DNA of 64,000 bases from Panorpa germanica (Eukaryota; Arthropoda; Insecta; Mecoptera; Panorpidae), in NCBI GenBank assembly GCA_963678705.1, contig CAVMBN010000126.1, positions 62,001 through 126,000 of the forward strand, in the 5' to 3' direction. A model generated the notes under the pieces. That model saw nothing but the letters and a program-made list of their open reading frames with translations. It did no database searches and was not told where the DNA came from. Position 1 is the first letter of the stretch. Each line of letters starts with the position of its first letter. The translations under genes were made by a program, and so were the position numbers. Below are positions 1 through 10,900 of the stretch, piece after piece.

Positions 1-824
1 ACATGGTGATGGAGGAGCTAAAGAGGGACAAGATACGAATTAAAACAGGGGAAAGAGCGGTAAAATACGAGGAGAAATTGAACAGAGCGGAAAGCAAAAT
101 CTTAAAGAAAATAAGAGAGGATTACATAAAGAATGGGGGGAAAGGAGGTCCAAAAAAGAGAAAAGAATACTTTGAAAGGAATGGAATGGCGATCGAGGAG
201 GCAGAGAGGAGAAGAGAAGGTGGCGCAAGTGTGGCAGAGGAGCTAAGGAGAAGGGATAAGGAGACACAACAGCAGGAGAGAATGGGAAAAATAGAAAAAA
301 GTAACTACAATAAAAGATATAAGAGGTTATGGGAAAATAATGTGCCTCAGTACCTTATAGAAAAGGACATAAAACACATAAGAAGAACAGCAAGGTTTAG
401 ATTGGGAAATGAGGAAAAAGGAAACAGATACTGGGAAAAGAGTGAGGAAAGAAAGTGTAGAATGTGTGGAGCGGAGGACGAAACACTGGAGCACATTAAG
501 TTTGAGTGTAAGGAAAAAGTAGCAAGCGAAAGGAATATTGGACAGCTATTAAAGGGAGGCAGTGAAGGAAAGAGGTGGATGGCGGAAATAGTAAGAAGAA
601 AAGGAAAAACAGGAGAATAAATAATCTGGTGGAGAATAATAGAGAGGGTCAAAAGAAGAAGAAGCAGAAAGCACTTTTGGAAGTAGTAAAAGTCGAGAAG
701 ATTTTAAGTTTATTTTAAGTTAGTTTTTAAGTTTGGAATGTATATAGGAATGAAATGTATTAGAAATATAATACTGTAGATTGTAAAGCCGAAAGGCATA
801 CACAATTAATATATAAAAAAAAAA
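1..824 (+). mobile_element. LINE 3' fragment, copy 1
   Basis: This is the 3' end of the same non-LTR retrotransposon that is nearly complete at 29665-33995. It holds the end of ORF2, a 3' UTR of about 195 bp and a terminal A-run (815-824) after the motif CACAATTAATATAT. The 5' part lies left of the window. It is part of the 3,672-bp tandem unit, so it did not insert independently of the copy at 3325. Confidence 0.85.
3..620 (+). pseudogene. LINE ORF2 C-terminal fragment, copy 1
   Basis: An open frame of 205 codons encodes the region after the reverse transcriptase. It is rich in Lys, Glu and Arg and ends with a zinc-knuckle-like motif CxxC(x6)H(x4)C (CRMCGAEDETLEHIKFEC). The catalytic domains are absent from the window. 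The protein is identical to the tail of the fragment at 3327-4292, as expected for a tandem copy. Read as the residue of a dead 5'-truncated LINE, not a gene. Confidence 0.8.
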
Positions 825-1670
825 TATTGTATTTATTTTTAATAAAAGGATAATATAGAATAGTAATAATATTTGTAGTAGTTATTTCACAAAAATTAAA
901 CACAAAAATAATGTTTTGCAACATCAAACGTATTAATTCATTTGTTTAAAAATCTATTTAAAAAGCATAATACCTGAGAATGTTATGTTAGCATTTTAAA
1001 GAATCTCAGCATAATGATATGATTGTATCATCATGATAATATATATAATTGTGTCATAAAGGTATTTTAGGTTACTTTTTAACGTATTTCAGACAAATGA
1101 TTCTTCCATACTGGTAGGTCTAGACACACTTTATACACTTCTTAGTTGCAAAGACCTAAAACTTAATATGTACTATATTAATATTAATATTTAATGTTAA
1201 TTATTTGTAATAGCAATATTCGTATTAATAGTTAATAATATGAAAGCAAAATTTATAATTTAAAAAGGAAATATTCTTTTTAGTTAATTTATCTGCAAAC
1301 GTTGTAATAAAAATACTGATCTGGTAACAATTATTACACATTAGACTAAACTTAAAAATGTATTACGATTAATGATTTGTAAATAAGAGTATTTTTCTAA
1401 ACGTTATCAAATAAATCATGCGACAACACCAGCGAGCAAGTAAAGAATATGAAACAAATTTTTAAAATATATTATTCATATGATAATTTAGCATGCATGT
1501 AGTTATGTAGAAGTTATTTCAATATGAATATGACTGAATTTTATAAATTTGAAACTTCGTTGCCGGGAGAGGAGAGGACCAACATAGGATTATAAAAAGG
1601 AAAGAATTCATAAAAGGATAAGTGGTAATCTGAAAACAATTAAAATGTCAATAACATACAATATAATATA
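825..1670. other. Unidentified AT-rich DNA between LINE and satellite, copy 1
   Basis: About 850 bp with no convincing open frame, terminal repeat or known family signature. It is repeated at 4497-5342 as part of the tandem unit. It may be host sequence or a decayed element. Confidence 0.5.
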
Positions 1671-1681
1671 TATAACACTTA

Positions 1682-3322
1682 CATCTAAAAGTTAATAATA
1701 AAGTAACAATGAGTACTTAAATAATAAATCTCAATTATACCTATCTAAAAGCAATTAAATGATAATCTCACTCTCCCGATCAGAGTATTTGTTTAACAAA
1801 TGACTGCTAAAAGAAAAATACGGAAAGAGAATTTAAAATTTAAGAACACTACTATTTGGCTTGAAAACAATGAAATATAACACTATTACATTTAAAACAC
1901 GAAAAGCAGGTAAAATGGCAAAGAGTACATCACTTCGTACGCACGATATAATATATATAACACTTTCATCTAAGGGTAAATAATAAAATAAAAATGAGAA
2001 CTCAAATAATAAATCTCAATTATACCTATCTAAAAGCAATCAAATGATAATCTCACTCTCCCGATTAGAGTATTTGTTTAACAAATGAAAGCCAATAGAT
2101 AAATACGTAAAGAGAATCTAAAACTTAAGAGTAAATAATAAAATAATAATAAGAACTTAAATAATAAATCTCAATTATACCTATCTAAAAGCAATTAAAT
2201 GATAATCTCACTCTCCCGACCAGAGTATTTGTTTAACAAATGAAAGTTAATAGAAAAATACGTAAAGAGAATCTAAAATTTAAGAGTAAATACTAAAATA
2301 ATAATAAGAACTTAAATAATAAATCTCAATAATACCTATCTAAAAGCAATCAAATGATAATCTCACTCTCCCGATTAGAGTATTTGTTAAACAAATGAAA
2401 GCCAATAGAAAAATACGTAAAGAGAATCTAAAATTTAAGAGTTAATAATAAAATAATAATAAGAACTTAAATAATAAATCTCAATAATACCTATCTAAAA
2501 GCAATCAAATGATAATCTCACTTTCCCGATTAGAGTATTTGTTTAACAAATGAAAGCCAATAGATAAATACGTAAAGAGAATCTAAAATTTAAGAGTTAA
2601 TAATAAAATAATAATAAGAACTTAAATAATAAATCTCAATAATACCTATCTAAAAGCAATCAAATGATAATCTCACTCTCCCGATTAGAGTATTTGTTTA
2701 ACAAATGAAAGCCAATAGAAAAATACGTAAAAAGAATCTAAAATTTAAGAGTAAATAATAAAATAATAATAAGAACTTAAATAATAAATCTCAATTATAC
2801 CTATCTAAAAGCAATTAAATGATAATCTCACTCTCCCGACCAGAGTATTTGTTTACCAAATGAAAGCCAATAGAAAAATACGTAAAGAGAATCTAAAATT
2901 TAAGAGTAAATAATAAAATAATAATAAGAACTTAAATAATAAATCTCAATAATACCTATCTAAAAGCAATCAAATGATAATCTCACTCTCCCGACCAAAG
3001 TATTTGTTTAACAAATGACTGCTAAAAGAAAAATACGTAAAGAGAATCTAAAATTTAAGAGTAAATAATAAAATAATAATAAGAACTTAAATAATAAATC
3101 TCAATAATACCTATCTAAAAGCAATCAAATGATAATTTCACTCTCCCGACCAGAGTATTTGTTTAACAAATGACTGCTAAAAGAAAAATACGTAAAGAGA
3201 ATCTAAAATTTAAAGCACTATTTGGGTTAAAACTGATAAAATAAAACATCATTACTTATAAAACACGGAAAACAGGTGAAATCGCAAAGATTAAATAATT
3301 TCGAACCGTAAAAACGATGGAA
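1682..3322. repeat. 155-bp satellite array, copy 1
   Basis: The anchor CTCTCCCGA recurs at 2056, 2211, 2366, 2521 (one T/C change), 2676, 2831, 2986 and 3141, exactly 155 bases apart, giving eight monomers. An outlying monomer at 1771 and the last monomer are each followed by about 100 bp of different sequence. Each monomer holds two adjacent inverted repeats: ACTCT..AGAGT around CCCGATC, and ATTTGTTTAACAAAT. Related sequence at 7040-7290 abuts the 3' side of the Helitron, suggesting the satellite grew from a Helitron terminal region (inference). Confidence 0.88.
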
Positions 3323-3324
3323 AC

Positions 3325-4496
3325 GGGGTGGAAAAAGGAGACTTAAAAGGTGGAAATACAAGACAGAGGACATTGAGGAAGTTGAAGAATTTAAATATCT
3401 GGGCTACACTTTTAAAAAGAATAATGGAGAAGAGGCGCATATAAGGGAGGTGGCAAAGAAGGCAGAGCAAGCAATGCGACGGGTATGGGGACTAGGGGAA
3501 AAGGTATTTGGGGGGGACATACAAAAGAGAATATGGATATACGAGAGACTGATAGCCAGTATGATGTCGTATGGAGCAGAGGTTTGGGGGTGGAAGGAAC
3601 AAGAAAAGTTGGAAAGAATACAGGTAAGATATATGAAATGGGTTCTAGGGCTGGACAGGTGCACGCCAGGATACATGGTGATGGAGGAGCTAAAGAGGGA
3701 CAAGATACGAATTAAAACAGGGGAAAGAGCGGTAAAATACGAGGAGAAATTGAACAGAGCGGAAAGCAAAATCTTAAAGAAAATAAGAGAGGATTACATA
3801 AAGAATGGGGGGAAAGGAGGTCCAAAAAAGAGAAAAGAATACTTTGAAAGGAATGGAATGGCGATCGAGGAGGCAGAGAGGAGAAGAGAAGGTGGCGCAA
3901 GTGTGGCAGAGGAGCTAAGGAGAAGGGATAAGGAGACACAACAGCAGGAGAGAATGGGAAAAATAGAAAAAAGTAACTACAATAAAAGATATAAGAGGTT
4001 ATGGGAAAATAATGTGCCTCAGTACCTTATAGAAAAGGACATAAAACACATAAGAAGAACAGCAAGGTTTAGATTGGGAAATGAGGAAAAAGGAAACAGA
4101 TACTGGGAAAAGAGTGAGGAAAGAAAGTGTAGAATGTGTGGAGCGGAGGACGAAACACTGGAGCACATTAAGTTTGAGTGTAAGGAAAAAGTAGCAAGCG
4201 AAAGGAATATTGGACAGCTATTAAAGGGAGGCAGTGAAGGAAAGAGGTGGATGGCGGAAATAGTAAGAAGAAAAGGAAAAACAGGAGAATAAATAATCTG
4301 GTGGAGAATAATAGAGAGGGTCAAAAGAAGAAGAAGCAGAAAGCACTTTTGGAAGTAGTAAAAGTCGAGAAGATTTTAAGTTTATTTAAAGTTAGTTTTT
4401 AAGTTTGGAATGTATATAGGAATGAAATGTATTAGAAATATAATACTGTAGATTGTAAAGCCGAAAGGCATACACAATTAATATATAAAAAAAAAA
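3325..4496 (+). mobile_element. 5'-truncated LINE, copy 2
   Basis: Homology to the LINE at 29665-33995 begins at GGGGTGG (3325), inside the end of the reverse transcriptase, and runs to the A-run at 4487-4496. The 5' truncation is abrupt and abuts the satellite array. I see no clear target-site duplication. Length is about 1.17 kb against 4.3 kb for the long copy. Confidence 0.85.
3327..4292 (+). pseudogene. LINE ORF2 fragment (RT thumb and C-terminal zinc knuckle), copy 2
   Basis: The open frame starts at the truncation point; the first Met is at 3450. It covers the end of the reverse transcriptase (a KYLGYTF-type segment) and the C-terminal basic region with the CRMCG...HIKFEC zinc knuckle. 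The YADD catalytic block is missing. At the codon for Gly after RRVW this copy has GGA, whereas the long LINE at 30669 has TGA, so this fragment preserves the unmutated codon. It has no start of its own and is a dead fragment. Confidence 0.82.
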
Positions 4497-5342
4497 TATT
4501 GTATTTATTTTTAATAAAAGGATAATATAGAATAGTAATAATATTTGTAGTAGTTATTTCACAAAAATTAAACACAAAAATAATGTTTTGCAACATCAAA
4601 CGTATTAATTCATTTGTTTAAAAATCTATTTAAAAAGCATAATACCTGAGAATGTTATGTTAGCATTTTAAAGAATCTCAGCATAATGATATGATTGTAT
4701 CATCATGATAATATATATAATTGTGTCATAAAGGTATTTTAGGTTACTTTTTAACGTATTTCAGACAAATGATTCTTCCATACTGGTAGGTCTAGACACA
4801 CTTTATACACTTCTTAGTTGCAAAGACCTAAAACTTAATATGTACTATATTAATATTAATATTTAATGTTAATTATTTGTAATAGCAATATTCGTATTAA
4901 TAGTTAATAATATGAAAGCAAAATTTATAATTTAAAAAGGAAATATTCTTTTTAGTTAATTTATCTGCAAACGTTGTAATAAAAATACTGATCTGGTAAC
5001 AATTATTACACATTAGACTAAACTTAAAAATGTATTACGATTAATGATTTGTAAATAAGAGTATTTTTCTAAACGTTATCAAATAAATCATGCGACAACA
5101 CCAGCGAGCAAGTAAAGAATATGAAACAAATTTTTAAAATATATTATTCATATGATAATTTAGCATGCATGTAGTTATGTAGAAGTTATTTCAATATGAA
5201 TATGACTGAATTTTATAAATTTGAAACTTCGTTGCCGGGAGAGGAGAGGACCAACATAGGATTATAAAAAGGAAAGAATTCATAAAAGGATAAGTGGTAA
5301 TCTGAAAACAATTAAAATGTCAATAACATACAATATAATATA
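4497..5342. other. Unidentified AT-rich DNA, copy 2
   Basis: Second copy of the 825-1670 segment. I find no open frame or terminal structure that identifies it. Confidence 0.5.
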
Positions 5343-5353
5343 TATAACACTTA

Positions 5354-6994
5354 CATCTAAAAGTTAATAATAAAGTAACAATGAGTACTTAAATAATAAA
5401 TCTCAATTATACCTATCTAAAAGCAATTAAATGATAATCTCACTCTCCCGATCAGAGTATTTGTTTAACAAATGACTGCTAAAAGAAAAATACGGAAAGA
5501 GAATTTAAAATTTAAGAACACTACTATTTGGCTTGAAAACAATGAAATATAACACTATTACATTTAAAACACGAAAAGCAGGTAAAATGGCAAAGAGTAC
5601 ATCACTTCGTACGCACGATATAATATATATAACACTTTCATCTAAGGGTAAATAATAAAATAAAAATGAGAACTCAAATAATAAATCTCAATTATACCTA
5701 TCTAAAAGCAATCAAATGATAATCTCACTCTCCCGATTAGAGTATTTGTTTAACAAATGAAAGCCAATAGATAAATACGTAAAGAGAATCTAAAACTTAA
5801 GAGTAAATAATAAAATAATAATAAGAACTTAAATAATAAATCTCAATTATACCTATCTAAAAGCAATTAAATGATAATCTCACTCTCCCGACCAGAGTAT
5901 TTGTTTAACAAATGAAAGTTAATAGAAAAATACGTAAAGAGAATCTAAAATTTAAGAGTAAATACTAAAATAATAATAAGAACTTAAATAATAAATCTCA
6001 ATAATACCTATCTAAAAGCAATCAAATGATAATCTCACTCTCCCGATTAGAGTATTTGTTAAACAAATGAAAGCCAATAGAAAAATACGTAAAGAGAATC
6101 TAAAATTTAAGAGTTAATAATAAAATAATAATAAGAACTTAAATAATAAATCTCAATAATACCTATCTAAAAGCAATCAAATGATAATCTCACTTTCCCG
6201 ATTAGAGTATTTGTTTAACAAATGAAAGCCAATAGATAAATACGTAAAGAGAATCTAAAATTTAAGAGTTAATAATAAAATAATAATAAGAACTTAAATA
6301 ATAAATCTCAATAATACCTATCTAAAAGCAATCAAATGATAATCTCACTCTCCCGATTAGAGTATTTGTTTAACAAATGAAAGCCAATAGAAAAATACGT
6401 AAAAAGAATCTAAAATTTAAGAGTAAATAATAAAATAATAATAAGAACTTAAATAATAAATCTCAATTATACCTATCTAAAAGCAATTAAATGATAATCT
6501 CACTCTCCCGACCAGAGTATTTGTTTACCAAATGAAAGCCAATAGAAAAATACGTAAAGAGAATCTAAAATTTAAGAGTAAATAATAAAATAATAATAAG
6601 AACTTAAATAATAAATCTCAATAATACCTATCTAAAAGCAATCAAATGATAATCTCACCCTCCCGACCAAAGTATTTGTTTAACAAATGACTGCTAAAAG
6701 AAAAATACGTAAAGAGAATCTAAAATTTAAGAGTAAATAATAAAATAATAATAAGAACTTAAATAATAAATCTCAATAATACCTATCTAAAAGCAATCAA
6801 ATGATAATTTCACTCTCCCGACCAGAGTATTTGTTTAACAAATGACTGCTAAAAGAAAAATACGTAAAGAGAATCTAAAATTTAAAGCACTATTTGGGTT
6901 AAAACTGATAAAATAAAACATCATTACTTATAAAACACGGAAAACAGGTGAAATCGCAAAGATTAAATAATTTCGAACCGTAAAAACGATGGAA
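5354..6994. repeat. 155-bp satellite array, copy 2
   Basis: Same array as 1682-3322, offset by 3,672, with anchors at 5728 to 6813 every 155 bases. It has kept the same monomer number and internal variants as copy 1. The two arrays were therefore duplicated as a block and have not expanded separately since. Confidence 0.88.
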
Positions 6995-7039
6995 GGTTTT
7001 TAAGGTTAATAGTTTAATTATGTCAAAATTAATGTGAAC

Positions 7040-7290
7040 TATATAATAAAAAAATAATGAGAACTTAAAAAATAAATCTCAATTATATCTATCTAGAAGC
7101 AATTAAATGATAATCTCACTCTCCCGATTAGAGTATTTGTTTAACAAATGACTGCTAAAAGAAAAATACGTAAAGAGAATCTAAAATTTAAGGACACTAT
7201 TATTTGACCTGAACATGATGAATTATAATATTATTACTTATAAAACTCGAATAGCAGATGAAATAGCAAAAAGTAAATAATTTCGAATAA
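7040..7290. repeat. Single satellite-like monomer next to the Helitron 3' side
   Basis: One diverged monomer (anchor at 7119) has the same double inverted repeat and the same roughly 100-bp trailing sequence (7192-7286) that follows the last array monomer. It lies a few bases from the stop codon of the Helitron helicase remnant at 7302 (minus). This is the physical link between satellite and Helitron. Confidence 0.7.
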
Positions 7291-7301
7291 TTTGGAGATA
7301 T

Positions 7302-7945
7302 CTATTCTAATAAAAGTACATTTTTATAAACTACATTAGATGTAAATATATCTTTCTTTGATTTAGCAACAGAAGTTAATGTTTCAATTTTTAAATTATT
7401 GGATGATTTAACCCTTGAAAACGCGACATATAACTGGCCATGGGTAAAAACTGGTTCCCGTAATAAAACACCTACTTTTTCAAAAGTTTGACCTTGTGAT
7501 TTATTTATTGTCATAGCAAATGCTAATCGAACAGGAAACTGAACTCTTTTTAGTATAAATGGAAGATTTATATCAGAAGGAGCTAAAACTATTTTAGGAA
7601 TAAGAGCGCGATCACCAGTGTGACTTCCAGTAATTATTTCTGCATCTATTACAGATGTATAGATATGTTTTACAATTAAACGGGTTCCATTGCAAAGTCC
7701 ACTATTAGCATTCATATTTCTTAAGAGCATTATAATTGCACCTATTTTTAAATTTAATTTATGTGGAGGCATACCCGATGGTGTCAAACTATTTAAAAAT
7801 TCTACTGGGAAATAATTTTGTTCTGTATCAGAATCAGTTAAAACAGAGTCCTGACTTAAAGAGCAAATTTGTTCCCCATCCAATAAATTTAAAATTTTTT
7901 CATTAATCTGTAATGTGTCTTCATTTAATATTCCCGACGTCTGTA
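7302..7945 (-). pseudogene. Helitron PIF1-type helicase, C-terminal remnant
   Basis: The frame encodes the end of a superfamily 1 (PIF1/RecD-like) helicase. Visible blocks are LTPSGMPPHKLNLKIGA, the NGTRL motif, the motif V-like MTINKSQGQT and the motif VI-like HGQLYVAFSRV. Reading upstream of the first Met (7883), the helicase frame is open back to about 7940 (an ILNEDTLQIN-like segment typical just before this region). It then meets the Rep protein end in another frame. Walker A and B (motifs I and II) are missing, so it cannot be an active ATPase. It was part of one polyprotein with the upstream ORF before the deletion. Confidence 0.85.
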
Positions 7946-10900
7946 CAAAGGATACCCGTTACTGTTATTTACAGTGGAAGCTTGAAATGATTTCGGAAAA
8001 TCTTTACTGCATTTATTGTCTTTCATGCATGGAGCATTTAAATTATATGGTCCACATGAACCGTGAATCATACATTTCTTGACCACATCAAATAAAATGG
8101 GATGAGTTTCACTATCTGGAATTTCTGCAGATACAACTTTATCAATAAGTTCCGTGTTTCGAATTTTATTTTGATTATTTAAAATTATTAGAATGTGAAT
8201 GTGAGGTAAACCGCGTTTTTGAAATTCAATAACAGAAACGATAGCTGTTACCTTACCGAAAATATGTCTTTTCAATAGATCGTCAAAGAGTTCTTTTACT
8301 TTTAATTGAAATACTCTAACAACTAAATCGGGACGATTTTCGGTTCGTTGATTATTAAGTAAATTACTTTTAATTTCTGGCCACTCGGGATTACATGTCA
8401 TTGTAATAAACAAATCCGGTGAACCATATTTACAAATAATTCCCATAGCATCAAGATAATGTTGTGACATGCTACGTGGACTTCCGACAAATGTACTTGG
8501 TAAAATAACCATTCTGCCAGGTATAATTCCTTCATTAATGGATTTATTTTTGACGTAATCCATCAACCCTTTATACATTTCTGACCGCAATTTCTTTTGT
8601 GTATTTGCGTTCCGAATGAAATTAAGTCTATTACCTTCGATTTTGGAATACGCGTCAACAATATACTGCTGAGTAAGTTTTCCGGCACTAAGAAATGGAT
8701 TGAAAGAGCCCGTGCATCTAAGTTTATAAGAATAAAATTGCCGATGAGAAATTCTTCTTCCTAATGATACATTTAGTAAATGTTCCGAATGACCGAGTTC
8801 ACCGGTTGGACATAACAGCGGATAAGTCATTGGATCGCAATTTTCGTTTAGAATATTAATGTTGCGGAGATTACCATCTTTTTGATAGACACAAATGTCT
8901 CTATCAGAAGGTGGTAATCCATCTTTGCTTGTAAAAATTAAAGCTACTTCATTAGTAGACGGCACGTTGTATCGCTGTGGATCTTTTGTGAGCTGCTGAA
9001 CAATATTCATCTGCACATCAAAAGGGTTTCTACCTTCTAAATTAGCTTTTGCAATCTCCTCTCTTTCTACTTCAGCCATCATTTTATATGCTGCAGCATA
9101 TGGATTTACATTTCTTATTAAAGAATCCAATTGCTCAAATAGTTGTCTCAAGCATTTACGATTAACATCGCCTTGCATTCTATTACATATAGCATCATCA
9201 GGATCTAGAATATACAGCTGACCATACTGTAGCTGTTTTCCTTCCGTAGGGTGTGCCGATGATATTCTATGGTAAACTTGACCACATATCCTGAAACAGT
9301 AGGGCCCAAGTGTGCCTGGGCGATTATCAATATGTGCTCCAAATGAAGCAAATGCAAGAGAGCTATTGTAGTTTCTGATGTTGTCCATAAAATTACCAGA
9401 AAGGGGATGCATATTAGTCATTAGTTCTATTAACAACTCTGGAAAAGGGTTAGAAGGGTTCGGAATTGAAACTTTACCTTTTGAACAGCATAATGAAAAT
9501 TTTCCATCTGTCGGTTTTTCATTTTTGAAATGATTTGCGTTGCAAAATTGACAGATGACATTGATAGATCCACAGTAATGTTGTATTACAAATGTTTCAT
9601 CGTCTATTTCTTGAATTGCTGTACTTATTATTTGTTGCGGTAAGATGAGCGCTTTATTCTGTGTTTCCTTTTCTCTTTGTGTTTGAAGTTCTGATGCTTT
9701 ATCTAATGTTCTTTGCTTTTGTAAAGCTATTTTCTGTAATCTGATTTGTTTTGCATCTTCCTTTTCATTGGCTAACCTAATTCTTTTGCGAAATAACAAT
9801 ATTTTTTTTCTTCTGTCTTTTTCATTTATATTTTGTTGTAGTAATCGCTTTTTGTTTATTAAATTCTGCTTCTTTAGGCGCACTTGTCTCGCAATTTTTG
9901 TTTCCAAACTTAATTTTTTCTTAAAATCTGCTTTCATTTTCTGTAGTCTTCTTTGCCTTTCGTCCGGTGTTTCATCTCTAAATTTCTTGCTATCTCTTAC
10001 TGCCTGTTCTTTTAAGCGAATTTGTTTTAATTGACTTGTTTCTCTAATTAATTTCTTCTTAAAATTTGCTTTCAGTTTCTCTAGTCTTGTTCTTCTATTA
10101 TCGGGCGTTTCTCTTTTGAATCTCTTACTATTTCTCACCGCCTGTTTTCTTAAGCGAATTTGTTTTAATTCACTTGTTTCCTTAAATAAATTCTTCTTAA
10201 AATCTGTTTTCATTTGCTCCAGTCTTTTTCGCGTTTCATCCGGTGTTTCTTCTCTGAATCTCTTGCTATTTCTCACTGCCTGTTTTTTTAAGTGAATTTG
10301 TCGAAATTCACTTGTTTCCTTAAATGAATTCTTCTTAAAATCTGCTTTCATTTGCTCCAGCCTTTTTTGCCTTTCATCCGGTGTTTCTTTTCTGAATCTC
10401 TTGCTATTTCTCAATGCCTGTTTTTTTAAGCGAATTTGTTTTAATTCACTTGTTTCATTTTCTAACTTCTTTTCCAAATATAACTTTAGTTTGTTTAACC
10501 TTTTTTGCCTTCCATTTGTAGTTTCTTTTTTGAAATTATTCTTATTTCTGGAAATCTGCTTTTGTAAGCGTTTATCTTTATCCTGCTTAGATTGAGACTG
10601 TAATATTGTTTTTCTTCGTACACGTTTGTCTTGTTTCGTCTTTTTTAGCAGCCTTTTACTTACTCTTACTTTCAATGTAGTACTACGTTCATGGCATTTT
10701 TCCTTTGATAATACTGTATCACGAACTTTTTCTAATTCATTTAATTGCACATTATCACTTACTAAAATTCTTGTATCACTTACTATATTATCACATATTA
10801 CACTAACACTGTCACTTATTGTACTAACTTCATTTGTGAAGCTTAAGTATGAATATTCATATATTTCTGAAATGTTAATATTTCCTGTAATACTTTCTAC

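Larger units (their letters stand above)
1..6994. repeat. 3,672-bp tandem duplication (copy 1 partial, copy 2 complete)
   Basis: Positions 1-3322 repeat at 3673-6994 with a constant offset of 3,672 bases and only rare differences, such as one T/A change near 708/4380 and a T/C change near 2979/6651. The unit runs from 3323 to 6994 and contains a 5'-truncated LINE, about 850 bp of unidentified AT-rich DNA and a satellite array. The copies part after the same bases (3322 and 6994): copy 1 leads into the next LINE fragment and copy 2 into the Helitron flank. This is either a very recent tandem duplication or an assembly artefact. The window starts inside copy 1, so more copies may lie to the left. 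Confidence 0.9.

Noticed and set aside
1682-3322. CRISPR-like regular spacing
   Set aside because: The 155-bp period is a full satellite monomer with no short repeat/unique spacer alternation, in a eukaryotic transposon context.
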